From Marinomonas rhodophyticola (GTDB lineage Bacteria > Pseudomonadota > Gammaproteobacteria > Pseudomonadales > Marinomonadaceae): a stretch of 64,000 nucleotides of DNA. The notes beneath the pieces are model-generated. The model was given only the letters and a program-made list of their open reading frames with translations. It had not been told where the DNA came from and did not search any database. Positions 10,149 to 21,157 of the stretch are shown one piece after another. The translations under genes and the position numbers were made by a program. The stretch is taken from positions 394,647 through 458,646 of the forward strand of contig NZ_JAPEUL010000011.1 of assembly GCF_026113935.1 (NCBI RefSeq). Reading direction: 5' to 3'. Numbering within the stretch: the stretch's first letter is position 1; the number at the start of each line of letters is the position of its first letter.

Positions 10149-11305
10149 ATGCAAATGACGTCTGTGACACGTTATGTATTGGTTGCTGGTGAAGCATCTG
10201 GTGATATTTTGGGTGCTAACCTTATTGCCCATTTAAAAGCGTTGCAACCTGATGCCGTATTTGAAGGAATTGGCGGGCCGCTAATGGAGGCTCAGGGGTT
10301 GAAAAGCTTGGTGCCTATGGATCGCCTTTCGGTCATGGGGTTAGTCGAAGTTTTGGGTCGTCTACGGGAGTTGCTTGGTATTCGCAAGCGGTTGTATGTT
10401 TCCTGTTTACAGAACCCGCCAACGGCTTTCATTGGTATTGATTCTCCTGATTTTAATATGCCGTTAGCCCGTAAATTGAAACAGGCGGGTATACCAACTG
10501 TGCATTATGTTAGCCCTTCTGTATGGGCATGGCGTCAGAAGCGTATTTTTAATATTAAAAAATCCGTTGATCTTATGTTGGCTTTGTTCCCCTTTGAACT
10601 ACCGATTTATCATCAACATGATATCCCTGTGGTTTGTGTTGGTCATACGTTGGCCGACGATATTCCTTTTGAAAACGATGCTGTTACTGCTCGCAAGGCG
10701 TTAGGGTTGGAAGGAATTCAAGGTCCGGTGTTTGCTATTTTACTGGCTCCAGAGAAGGTGAAGTGGCTCGTCTGGCTCCGCTTTTTATAGAGGCGATGAA
10801 GTTAATTAAACACAAAGAGTCAGAGGCCACTTTTTTAATACCAGCTGCAAACGCTGAAAGGCGATTACAGATTGAGGCGATGTTGCAAGAGGCGAATGCA
10901 GAAGCCATTTTGATTGACGGTCAGTCACGTACCGTGATGATGGCCGCTGATGCTATTTTGTTGGCTTCGGGTACGGCCGCATTAGAAGCGATGCTTGTAA
11001 AACGACCTATGGTTGTCTCATACCGTGTTAATGCACTGACCTACGCTATTATGAAAAGGATGGTGAAAGTACCTTATGTGTCTTTGCCAAATTTGTTGGC
11101 CAACGAGGCGTTAGTGCCAGAGTTGTTACAAGATGCTGCGACACCTGATAATTTAGCCGCACGTTTATTGCAGACTTGGCGGTCTTTTATAGGAGATAAA
11201 GCGATCCAAGCTAAGTATTTGGATTTGCATAAAATGTTACGTAAAAATGCGAAGTACCAGGCTGCTCAGGCGATTGTGTCTATGCTTAATAAAGAGACAA
11301 AATAA
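10149..11305 (+). CDS. lpxB: Lipid-A-disaccharide synthase (one frameshift in this sequence)
   Basis: GT19 glycosyltransferase that joins lipid X to UDP-diacylglucosamine. The N-terminus has [17 protein letters not shown] and FEGIGGPLM; the middle has IGIDSPDFN and [14 protein letters not shown]. The frame breaks near 10743-10744, where TTTACTGG should be TTTACCTGG; this restores [17 protein letters not shown], matching the LLPGSR motif. The second part carries [20 protein letters not shown]. Repaired length is 385 residues. The stop overlaps rnhB by one base (TAATG). Confidence 0.95.
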
Positions 11306-11904
11306 TGGAGCCTTTTGTTAGTCAGGTATATTTTGGCGATTTGTTGGCTGGGGCTGATGAAGCTGGGCGAGGGCCGTTAGCTGGCGAGGTAGTGGCGGCC
11401 GCCGTGATTCTTGATCCATTACGTCCTATTAAAGGGTTAGCAGACTCTAAAAAGCTCAGTGAAAAAAAACGTGATGCTTTGTTTATTGAAATACAAGAAA
11501 AAGCGTTAGCTTACGGTATTGCCAGCGCTTCTATAGAAGAAATTGATGCTATCAATATTCTTCACGCCAGTATGCTAGCTATGTCTCGTGCGGTTGCTTT
11601 ACTCTCTATTGTGCCGGAACATGTTCTTATCGACGGTAATCGTATTCCTCTCAATTTACCTTGTTCGGCAGAAGCCGTTGTTAAGGGGGATGCTCGGCAT
11701 GCTGCGATTTCGGCAGCATCTATTTTAGCAAAAGTCACTCGAGATAGAGATATTGTTAAAGCTGCAGAAATTTATCCGCAGTATGGCTTTGAAAAGCACA
11801 AGGGCTACCCAACTGCACAGCATCTTGAAGCGATTCGTCTACATGGTATTACGCCCATTCATAGACGTAGCTTTGGCCCAGTTAAAAAGATTTTAGAGGG
11901 ATAA
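11305..11904 (+). CDS. rnhB: Ribonuclease HII
   Basis: A 199-residue RNase HII that nicks RNA-DNA hybrids, including single ribonucleotides in DNA. The catalytic Asp-Glu pair is in [12 protein letters not shown] near residues 16-27, the third Asp in LIDGN near residue 112, and the fourth in KVTRDRD near residue 147. [10 protein letters not shown] and the HRRSFGPVK ending are also typical. It sits between lpxB and dnaE as in E. coli. Confidence 0.96.
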   Translation: MEPFVSQVYFGDLLAGADEAGRGPLAGEVVAAAVILDPLRPIKGLADSKKLSEKKRDALFIEIQEKALAYGIASASIEEIDAINILHASMLAMSRAVALLSIVPEHVLIDGNRIPLNLPCSAEAVVKGDARHAAISAASILAKVTRDRDIVKAAEIYPQYGFEKHKGYPTAQHLEAIRLHGITPIHRRSFGPVKKILEG

Positions 11905-11908
11905 TATT

Positions 11909-14900
11909 TTGTCCACATCATTTATACATTTACGAGTCCACACGGAATTTTCTTTAGTCGACGGCTTAGTAAAAATCAAAGGCTTACTTGGTACGACTGA
12001 ATTTATGTCCATGCCAGCGGTTGCCATTACGGATGAAAATAATCTTTGTGGTTTTGTGCGTTTTTACAAAGGTGCGATGGAAAAAGGCATTAAGCCCATC
12101 TGTGGTGCTGATGTTATGGTTGCTGAAGACGATGAGGTAGAGTCGAGATATCGTTTTACTTTATTGGCGATGTCTAATAAAGGCTATAAAAATATTATTG
12201 CCATTATTTCGAAAGGCTATCAGCTAGGGCAAGTGGAGGGGCGTCCGGTTATACAGCGAGAATGGATAGAGGCCCATAGTGAAGATGTGATTGCTCTGTC
12301 TGGTGCAGGGTTTGGCGATATCGGTTATTTATTACAGAAAGGCCGTAATGAGCAGGCCAGAAGCCGAATGGCTCATTGGATGTCGGTATTTCCTGATCGA
12401 TTTTATATTGAATTACAACGAACCAGTCGCTCAGGAGAAGAGAGTTATATACATGCTGTTGTCCCTTTGGCGAGTGAGCTTGACTGTCCCGTCGTGGCAA
12501 CAAATGATGTACGTTTCTTGAAACGAGAAAACTTTGAAGCACATGAAGCGCGTGTATGTATTCACGATGGTGTGACCTTAGATGATCCTCGGCGCAAGCG
12601 TCGTTATTCAGAAGAGCAATACTTTAAAACGCCAGAAGAAATGGCAGAGCTTTTTCAAGATATTCCTGAGGCGCTAGAAAATACAGTAGAAATTGCCAAG
12701 CGTTGCAGTGTCGATGTTCTATTGGGTGAGTATTTTTTACCAGATTATCCTGTGCCAGAAGGCATGACGATGGAGGCGTTTTTTAGCAAACTATCCTACG
12801 ACGGTCTGGTAGAGCGTTTCAATTTTCTAACCAAAAAATATGGCGAGCGCATCGAAAAGCGTCGTCAAGAATATTGGGATCGTTTGGATTTTGAGTTGAC
12901 CATTATCAATCAGATGGGATTTCCCGGATATTTCTTGATTGTAATGGACTTTATTCAGTGGGCGAAAGATAACGGTATACCGGTTGGCCCTGGTCGTGGT
13001 TCTGGTGCCGGTTCTTTGGTGGCTTATGCGCTTAAAATTACCGATCTTGATCCACTGGAATACGATTTACTATTCGAGCGTTTTTTAAATCCAGAACGGG
13101 TATCTATGCCCGACTTTGATATTGATTTCTGCATGGATAATCGGGATCGAGTGATCGATTATGTTTCTCGCACTTATGGCCGAGATGCGGTGTCTCAGAT
13201 TATTACTTTTGGTGCCATGGCGGCAAAAGCGGTAGTTCGAGATGTTGCTAGGGTGCAAGGTAAGCCATATAGTTTGGGGGATAAGTTATCGAAGCTCATC
13301 CCGTTTGAAATTGGTATGACGCTTAAAAAAGCCTTGGAAGAAGAGCCTGCGTTACCTGAGTTTTTGGCTGGTGATGAAGATGCCGCCGAAGTGATGGAAA
13401 TGGCGATTTCTTTAGAGGGGGTGGTGCGTAACTTTGGTAAACACGCTGGTGGTGTGGTAATCGCACCAACTAAGTTGATTGATTTTGCTCCCCTTTACTG
13501 TGAAGAAGACGGCTCGGGTCTGGTTACCCAATACGACAAAAACGATGTTGAGGAAGCCGGTTTAGTCAAGTTTGACTTTTTGGGATTAAAAACACTGACC
13601 GTTGTGGATTGGGCGGTAAAAAACATTGATGCGATCAATGCCCTAGAAGGAAAACCACCCTTAGATATTGCGCTGATTGATTTGGAAGATCAGTCAACGT
13701 ACGAGCTGCTAAAACGCGCAGAGACGACCGCGGTCTTCCAGCTGGAATCTCGTGGTATGAAAGAGTTAATCAAGAAGCTTCTACCCTCGCGCTTTGAAGA
13801 TATTATCGCCTTGGTGGCCTTGTATCGTCCTGGACCATTGGGGATCAGGCATGGTGGACGACTTTATCAATCGTAAGCATGGTCGTGCAGAGCTTGCCTT
13901 CCCCCACCCTGATTATCAACATGAAGATTTGATTCCGGTGTTGGAACCAACTTACGGCATTATCTTGTATCAAGAGCAAGTAATGCAGATTGCTCAGGTG
14001 CTGGCTAAGTTCTCTCTAGGTGGCGCTGACTTACTGCGTCGTGCCATGGGTAAGAAAAAACCTGAGGTTATGGCTGAGCAGCGTTTAATCTTTATGGAAG
14101 GGGCGCTGAAAAACAATATTGATAAAGACTTGTCAGGTAACATTTTTGACTTGATGGAGAAATTTGCCGGTTATGGTTTTAACAAATCGCATTCGGCTGC
14201 CTATGCTCTGGTTTCTTATCAAACCGCGTGGTTAAAAAATCATTATCCCGCACCTTTTATGGCAGCAGTTTTGTCTGCTGATATGCAGAATACGGATAAG
14301 ATCGTTATTTTCATTGAAGAATGTCGCTCAATGAAGCTGGCGTTAGAGTTGCCTAATGTGAATGAGTCCGTTTTTAAATTTACCGTGAATCCAAAAGGTG
14401 CGATTGTTTATGGGCTTGGCGCGATTAAAGGTGTGGGTGAAGGGCCGATTGAAGCGATTGTAGAAGCACGGAAAGAAGGGCCATTTGAACATATTTTTGA
14501 TTTTTGCCAGCGTGTTGGTCGTAAAATAAATAAGCGTGTTATGGAAGCTTTGGTTCGTTCTGGAGCGTTTGACACCATAGGTCCGAACCGAGCGACGTTA
14601 TTTGCTTGTATTGATGAGGCACTGAAACGAGCTGTTCAAGATGCTAAAAACCAAGATGCAGGCATGATGGATTTATTTGGTGTCGCGGTAGAAGACAATG
14701 CACAGGATGCCTATAAAGAAATAGGTATCCAGCATGAATGGACGCCACGTCAGCGTCTTGATGGTGAGAAAGATACACTTGGTTTGTACGTGACAGGCCA
14801 CCCGATAGATGAGTACGAAAAAGAGATTCGTCGCTTTGTTCGTTCAAAAATTGTGGATTTACAGCCTAAGCGTGGTGATACGCAGATTATGGCAGGTTTG

Positions 14901-15386
14901 ATTGTAGACTTGCGCATTACCAAGAGTAAAAAAGGTGGTAACATCGCTTTTGTTACATTAGATGACCGTTCTGCTCGGATTGAAGTAACGGTGTTTCCTG
15001 ATAATTACGACACTTTTAAAAACGTAATCGTTAAAGATGAAGTGGTGGTTGTTGAGGGGGAAATTACCGTAGATGAATTTCGTGGCGGTCAGAAAGTGAT
15101 TGCTCGTAATATTCTTGATATTGCTCAGGCACGTGTGCGGTATGTGGAAGCATTGCGTATTACGTGGACATCCGAAACCGTCACGCCAAACGAAATACAA
15201 GCCTTGGCAAACGCCATGGCGTCATATCGTGGCGAGGGTTGTGATGTGGTGATAGGCTTTGATACGCCCCAAGCGTGCGGTGATATTCGTTTAGGAAGTG
15301 GTTGGAAAGTTCGGCCGGATGACGAATTAATTCATCAACTTCAGAAACAATACGGTAAACAAAATGTTCAGTTAGTGTATACTTAG
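11909..15386 (+). CDS. dnaE: DNA polymerase III alpha subunit (one frameshift in this sequence)
   Basis: Replicative polymerase catalytic subunit. Likely start is TTG 11909 with GAGGGA upstream, giving [16 protein letters not shown], the start of the PHP domain. The palm domain has [18 protein letters not shown] and the catalytic Asp pair in [21 protein letters not shown] and the finger region follow; an OB-fold lies near the C-terminus ([12 protein letters not shown]). The frame breaks at 13840-13843, GGGG for GGG, and repair gives [20 protein letters not shown]. Repaired length is 1158 residues, as in E. coli (1160). Confidence 0.96.
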
Positions 15387-15509
15387 TCTCATTTAATAGT
15401 TTTTGCAATGGAATGCGGCGTCGAGACGCGCCTAGTAGAGCTGTGGGACAATAGGCTATCGCCTTTTGTCTTTGAATTTGATGGCAACCAAACAGTAGTG
15501 TAATTAAAC

Positions 15510-16458
15510 ATGAATTTAAATTATCTCCCTTTTGAGCAGCCGATTGCTGAGACTCGAACAAAAAATTGAAGAGTTGCGTTTAGTTGGTAATGACAATGAA
15601 CTCAACATAAGCGATGAAATTAGTCGTCTTGAAGATAAGAAAATAGCATTAACCAAGAGCCTATTTAGTAATTTAGGGGCATGGGAAGTTTCTCAATTAG
15701 CGCGTCACCCAAAGCGCCCGTACACTCTTGATTATATAAAACATGCTTTTACCGATTTTGAAGAAATGCACGGTGACCGTCATTACGCTGATGATCGTGC
15801 GATTGTTGGTGGTATCGCCCGTTTAGATGGCCGCTCAGTGATGGTTATTGGTCATCAGAAAGGTCGCGAAGTCAAAGAAAAAGTATTGCGTAATTTTGGT
15901 ATGCCTCGCCCAGAAGGTTACCGTAAGGCACTGCGTCTTATGGAAACGGCAGAGCGCTTTAATATGCCTATTGTTACATTAATCGACACACCTGGGGCGT
16001 ATCCTGGTATCGGTGCTGAAGAACGCGGTCAAAGTGAGGCCATTGCCTTCAACTTGGCGGTAATGTCTCGCCTTAAAACACCGATCATTTCGACCGTAAT
16101 CGGTGAAGGTGGTTCGGGCGGCGCATTGGCTATAGGCGTTTGTGATGAGCTAATGATGTTACAATACGGCACGTATTCCGTTATTTCTCCTGAAGGTTGT
16201 GCGTCTATTTTATGGAAAAGCGCAGATCGTGCGTCTGACGCGGCAAAAGCCATGGGTATCACCGCCCAGCGTCTTCAAGAGCTAGGTTTTGTTGATACAA
16301 TCATTCGAGAGCCTCTTGGTGGTGCGCATATTTCTCATGAAGAAATGGCGCAAAGTTTAAAGAAAAATATTTTAGCGGCGCTTGATCGTATGGAAGCGTT
16401 GACGACAGAAGAGTTACTGGCTCGTCGTTATAACCGTTTGATGTCCTACGGCTTGTAA
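15510..16458 (+). CDS. accA: Acetyl-CoA carboxylase carboxyltransferase subunit alpha (one frameshift near the N-terminus)
   Basis: Alpha half of the carboxyltransferase that makes malonyl-CoA with AccD. The true start is ATG 15510: [14 protein letters not shown] matches the family N-terminus. One extra base in GAGACTC at about 15550-15556 breaks the frame, and removal gives [16 protein letters not shown]. Downstream are [53 protein letters not shown] and [11 protein letters not shown]. Repaired length is 315 residues (E. coli 319). Reading only from 15532 would lose the conserved first 14 residues. Confidence 0.95.
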
Positions 16459-16473
16459 GATATTTCTATTATG

Positions 16474-16503
16474 AAAAGCCTCCTATCTTTAGGGGGCTTT
16501 TTT
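16474..16503 (+). terminator. Intrinsic terminator after accA
   Basis: AAGCCTCC at 16476-16483 pairs with GGGGGCTT at 16492-16499 (one G-U pair), loop TATCTTTA, followed by a T run. Confidence 0.85.
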
Positions 16504-16547
16504 GTCTCTCATCCTATGTTTTGTGTGCTTTGTCTATAGAGCCTGTG

Positions 16548-17852
16548 ATGACGTATTCTACATTGAAACCACTATCTTCCTTGTCTCCCCTTCGATTTAA
16601 TATGAATTGGATTGATGCTGTATTTTCCGAAGAGGAAAAAGTATGGGTCGGTTTTAGTGGCGGCGTTGATTCGCATGTTTTATTACACGCTTTGGTTAAT
16701 CAAGTATCTATTGAGCAGAAACAAAAAATCGCGGTGATTCACGTTCATCACGGTTTAAGTGCTAATGCAGATGCTTGGCTTAAACATTGCGAGTGTATTT
16801 GTGAACGCCTTAGCGTGCCTTATGTCGTTGAACGGGTACGATTAAAGGCGCAAGCTTCAGTCGAGGATGCCGCACGTAATGCTCGTTATGAAGCATTCCA
16901 AAAGCACATGAGAGGACGCGATGTTATATTGCTTGCCCATCATGCGGGGGATCAAGTTGAAACCGTGTTATTTCGTTTGCTGCGAGGCACAGGAGGAAAG
17001 GGCTTAGCAGGCATTCCGCAAGAAAGGTTGCTTGGTAATGGAACGGCGCGTTTGATTCGTCCTTTTTTAACCGCATCAAAAAATGATATTGAGGATTACG
17101 CACGGCAACATGGACTTGTTTGGATTCATGATGAGTCAAATCTTGATGGGCGTTTTACGCGTAACTTTCTTCGCCAAAGTGTTGTGCCTATTCTGACAGA
17201 GCGTTTTCCTAGCATGGAGCAAAATATAGTGTCCAGCACTCAGCGGATTACAACCGATTATGCGATGCTTGCTCAATTTGCTCAGCAACAGTTAACCATG
17301 TGGTGTAATGAATTTGGTGGTTTGGATTTGTCGCATCTTGTCGAAAAATCGACAGACGAACGACTTTTTTGGTGGCGATACTTTCTACAGGGAAACGGCG
17401 TTTCATTGTCGCAATCTCAGTTAGAGAGCGTCGAAGCCATGTTTTCTAGTGCACAAGATAAGCAGCCTGAATTCAGGTTCTCTCATGGAAGAGTGATGCG
17501 TCACCAAAATGCGGTCTATGTGCTTCCTATGGACGAAGATGTGACGCTGGCACCATTGGTGTCCGGTGAAATGCTGTCACGTGCGTTTGATCAAATTTGT
17601 ATCAGTGGAAGCGATGGCTGTGTCTTAAAAGCTCGTCCTCAGGGGGAAAATCTTATGATGCCCAATGGTCAAACCCGAAAATTTAAAAAATGGCTTAATG
17701 ACCAGGCGATTCCAAGCTGGTGGCGAGATCATTTGCCTTACTTGTATCATGGGGATACTTTGGTGGCGATTGGTGATCTTTGGCGGCATCCACATTATTC
17801 GCACCTCAACATCACATGGCAAGTAAACAGGATTTTGCCATTTCCAAAATAG
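16548..17852 (+). CDS. tilS: tRNA(Ile)-lysidine synthase
   Basis: Modifies C34 of the tRNA-Ile(CAU) anticodon to lysidine so that it reads AUA. The PP-loop ATPase motif FSGGVDSHVLLHAL is near residue 30, followed by HVHHGLSANADAW, LLAHHAGDQVET and RFTRNFLRQ. Substrate-binding C-terminal domains follow, with KFKKWLNDQAIPSWWRDHLP near the end. I prefer ATG 16548 (434 residues); a TTG at 16521 would add nine residues without family support. Together with accA upstream and pyrG further on, it follows Pseudomonas-like order, interrupted here by the 18-25 kb block. Confidence 0.93.
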   Translation: MTYSTLKPLSSLSPLRFNMNWIDAVFSEEEKVWVGFSGGVDSHVLLHALVNQVSIEQKQKIAVIHVHHGLSANADAWLKHCECICERLSVPYVVERVRLKAQASVEDAARNARYEAFQKHMRGRDVILLAHHAGDQVETVLFRLLRGTGGKGLAGIPQERLLGNGTARLIRPFLTASKNDIEDYARQHGLVWIHDESNLDGRFTRNFLRQSVVPILTERFPSMEQNIVSSTQRITTDYAMLAQFAQQQLTMWCNEFGGLDLSHLVEKSTDERLFWWRYFLQGNGVSLSQSQLESVEAMFSSAQDKQPEFRFSHGRVMRHQNAVYVLPMDEDVTLAPLVSGEMLSRAFDQICISGSDGCVLKARPQGENLMMPNGQTRKFKKWLNDQAIPSWWRDHLPYLYHGDTLVAIGDLWRHPHYSHLNITWQVNRILPFPK

Positions 17853-18009
17853 AATTTTCATCTCGTTTTTTCGTGTTATTGTGCTTTTATTTAGCTGTTA
17901 GCTGCACATTTTTTTGGTGTTATCTCGATATAATCCTATCCTTAATTTAGCACTAAACTGTTTATCTTGTTTACACGGCCTGCCTTCTTTCTATGACAGG
18001 GTATTGATT

Positions 18010-18213
18010 ATGCTTCAGACTGTTGTTTTTGGTGGGCTAGAGTTTAGCCCACTGGTCATTTATTTTCCGATTGCCTTTTTATTGGCGGCGCTGACACGTT
18101 TTATTCTCCATCGTTTGAACTGGTATGATCGCATTTGGCGGGTAGCTTGGTTTGAAGTGTCCTTGTTTGTTTGTTACTTGGCGTTCACTGTGTATGTATT
18201 AAATGGAAGGTAA
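18010..18213 (+). CDS. DUF1656 (AaeX-like) small membrane protein
   Basis: A 67-residue protein from ATG 18010 with two hydrophobic helices (FSPLVIYFPIAFLLAAL and WFEVSLFVCYLAFTVYVL) around RLNWYDRIWR. This is the pattern of DUF1656/AaeX proteins, which precede HlyD and FUSC genes of aromatic-carboxylate efflux systems. Its end is 4 bases before the HlyD ATG, so they are cotranscribed. The open frame extends to 17914, but that extension does not look like the family. The function of AaeX itself is not settled. Confidence 0.82.
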   Translation: MLQTVVFGGLEFSPLVIYFPIAFLLAALTRFILHRLNWYDRIWRVAWFEVSLFVCYLAFTVYVLNGR

Positions 18214-18217
18214 ATCA

Positions 18218-19077
18218 ATGACGAAATATCTGCGTATTCTTTTGACTGTGTCGATGGTATTGCTGGCTGTTTTTGCTGGGCGTTGGGTGTGGAATGAATA
18301 CATGCATTCACCGTGGACACGCGATGGCCGCGTGCGAGCGGATATCGTGACAGTAGCACCTGATGTTTCTGGATGGGTGACAAATCTGAATGTGATTAAT
18401 GATCAAGCGGTTAAAAAAGGCGACCTGCTCTTTAGTGTGGATCAGCAGCGTTATCAAGCGGCACTCAATCAAAGCAAAGCCAACACAGAAAATGCTTTAT
18501 ATTCTTGGCAGCTAGCAAAGCATAAATATGAGCGACGTACTGCTCTGCGAAGCCAACATGCTATTAGTGATGAAGATTTGGAATCAGCTCGAATCAACAC
18601 TGATATTGCGAAAGCGAATTATGATTTGGCTGTGGCTCAAGAAATGACGGCGCAGCTTAATTTAGATCGAACCCAGATACGTGCACCAGTGTCAGGGCAG
18701 ATTATTAATTTGAACTTACATCAAGGTAATTATGTTGCTCAAGGTGTTGCGGTTTTTGCCATCGTACAGTCTGATTCATTTTATGTGACTGGTTATTTTG
18801 AGGAAACTAAGATTCCGCTTGTGCATTTAAATCAATCAGCCAAGATCACTCTATTAAGCGGTGGTGAAGTCCCTTGATAGGACATGTGGTTAGTATTGGT
18901 AAAGCCATCGCGAATATCAATACTCAGAGCAATGGGCAGCTTCTCCCGCAAATACAACAAACATTTAATTGGGTGCGTTTATCGCAGCGAATCCCTGTCG
19001 ATATAAAACTGGATTCCCTGCCAGATGGTACCCAGTTGAGTGCTGGTATGACCGCTACGATTCACCTTACTGAGTAG
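18218..19077 (+). CDS. HlyD-family periplasmic adaptor (AaeA-like; one frameshift in this sequence)
   Basis: Membrane-fusion subunit of an efflux pump. An N-terminal anchor helix (RILLTVSMVLLAVFAGRWVW) is followed by the AaeA-type SPWTRDGRVRADIV, a lipoyl half, a short coiled-coil hairpin (about residues 80-145) and the second lipoyl half with RAPVSGQI. The frame breaks at 18871-18873 (CCC; CCCC restores it), joining GGEVP to LIGHVVSIGKAI. Repaired length is 286 residues. By family it pairs with the FUSC permease downstream; substrate (aromatic acids) is inferred from AaeAB homology and the nearby van genes. Confidence 0.88.
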
Positions 19078-19091
19078 TAAGGAGAATCGTT

Positions 19092-21143
19092 TTGGGAATC
19101 GTCCTTCGTAATCTGTTTTTACCTGAAAAACAGGCGGTTATTTTTGCCCTTAAAGGTGTCATTGCCATGGCACTTGCATTAACGATAGCCCTTTCTTTAA
19201 ATCTTGATCGACCATATTGGGCGCTAGTGTCCGCTGTTTTTTTACAAATGCGACCTGAAAGTGGTCTGGTGATTGAAAAGGCCATTTGCCAAATTGTTGG
19301 CACTGTCATTGGTGGATTGTTTGGTATTTTGCTGTTGATGCAATTTATGTCTTATCCCTATGTGGCGCTGGGGGTGCTGGCCTTATGGTTAGGGTTGAAT
19401 GCCGCTTTATCTGCTATGGTTCGTCAGGCTAATTTTGTGTATGCCTTTGCTATGGCTGCGGTGACCGCTGAAATCATTGTATTAATGGTCATGGTGAAGC
19501 TACATCTACGGCCGATAGTCAGGCGGTGTTTGTGGTTGCACAGGCTCGAGTCAGTGAAATTGTTATTGGTTCTATTTGTGCCGGTGTGGTCAGTCATCTG
19601 TTTTGGCCTGTCAAAGTCAAAGACAGTTTGCAGCGACAAGCCAGGTCGGTGATTAATCAGACACTGCAATATTTGGTGACGGAGTTGGATAAATCCGGTA
19701 CTCATGAGAACCGTCATACGCAAATAGATAGCATCATGGCGACCTTGGGTATGGTCAGTGAGGATTCCAGTGCGGTCAGTTACGAGGGACCAAAGGGGCC
19801 AGGGCGGACACGAGCCGCCAACCAATTGGCTCAGAAAGTCTTATCTTTGTTGGCATTAGTGCAAATTTTTGGTCGTTTGCAGCGGCGTCATGCTGAACTG
19901 ATGACGCCAGTGTTAACTCAACTTCTTGATCGATTGAGAGACGCATTTGGGCGCATTGCGGAGTCAGATGATTTTGATTACTGCTTAGAGCAAGTGAAAC
20001 TCTTGCGAAGTGACCTTAGCAAGTATCGCTCGAATAATGACTCGGATTTGCCTTTTGAATCTCATATGTTGAATGTTGGGGCAGAGATTACTTCTGAGCT
20101 GACAGTATTGTTACGCGCTTTTCGCGCGTTAGAGGAGCGAGACAGTACGTTATTGAATGCGCCAAGTATGCAGACTTATCAAGATCCATTGGCTGGATTA
20201 ATTATTGGTATTCGAACCACGATGGTGTTTTTGATTGGTGCAACTATTTGGGTGGGCACTGGTTCTTCAGCTGCGTTGATGATCATGATTCTACCTGTTA
20301 TTTTTTCCATCATGCTAGCAAGGTTGCCCCTGATGATTTTGAAAGTGGTTTTAAAAAGGCTGCTGATTGGCGTTGTCGTGGCGTCATTTGTGGCGATTTT
20401 CTTTGCGCTTAACGTATTGTCGCAAAGCTCAGGTCAATTAGAGATTTTATTACTGGTTTTGGCTGGGCCGTTTTTTATTGGTCTATTGCTTTTGGCCGAT
20501 AGGCAAACGTTGCCCTATGGCTTAGGGTTTTGTATCCCTTTTTCTATTCTTGTGAGTCCAAGTCGTGATATGAGTCGGACTTTTTCTATCGACTATACAC
20601 TGAGTTCTGCGATGGCAATTTTTGCTGGCGTGTGTATTTTATTTTGGGTGTTTCATCTCATTACCGGACCAAGTATTCAGTTGTTAGTCCATCGTATTTT
20701 CAAAACAACCTACCAAGATTTATTAGAGGCTCAATCAGCAAGCTAGCCCAATAGCTTGGTATAACCGTCGAATGGCGGATCGGTTGTTACGTTTAACGAA
20801 CTATGATCAAGGTTCTACATCGCGAGCCATTACAGATCTGGCATTGACTGCCTTGAACCTTGGGCATGTTTCTATTCGCTTGCGTTCGATCTGTGAAAGC
20901 TTAGCTGGAAAAAAGCCATTGCACTCATTAGAAAATTGGCAGGCAGCTTTAGCCAATGCTTTTTTATTGGCAAGTAAAGGCCGCTGTGATGATGGCTTTG
21001 AAAAAGCTTGCAACTCTTTATACGATGAGTTGATTCGGTTAGTGGGGGATGCTAATCAGGTTGAGGTCATTCAAGGTATGTTCTTGCGGATCAACCTGAC
21101 GTTTGAAAGGAGTGCGGAAGCCATTGCTGCTCAGAGAGTCTAG
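19092..21143 (+). CDS. FUSC-family aromatic acid efflux permease (AaeB-like; two compensating frameshifts)
   Basis: Inner-membrane permease of about 683 residues after repair. Start is TTG 19092 with AAGGAGAAT upstream. Two hydrophobic blocks (residues about 20-150 and 375-520) flank a long cytoplasmic segment, the FUSC/AaeB plan; RPYWALVSAVFLQMRPESG is typical of the first block. The frame breaks at 19493-19494 (GG for GGG, restoring MVMGEATSTADSQAVF) and again at about 20735-20745, where one extra base near AGCTAGCCC separates the last 130 residues (ending in a helical tail). E. coli AaeB is 655 residues, so the joined form is the expected one. The stop codon lies in a hairpin shared with the convergent kinase gene. 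Confidence 0.87.
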
Positions 21144-21157
21144 ACAGCCTAGACTCT
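21135..21157. terminator. Convergent-gene hairpin between FUSC and kinase genes
   Basis: AGAGTCTAG and CTAGACTCT form a perfect 9-bp stem with loop ACAGC. The stem contains both stop codons (TAG 21141-21143 on plus, TAG 21151-21149 on minus). No T run follows on either side, so a classical intrinsic terminator is uncertain. Confidence 0.5.

Noticed and set aside
17914-18009. Longer N-terminus for the DUF1656 protein
   Set aside because: DUF1656 proteins are about 65-70 residues; the ATG at 18010 gives the expected form.
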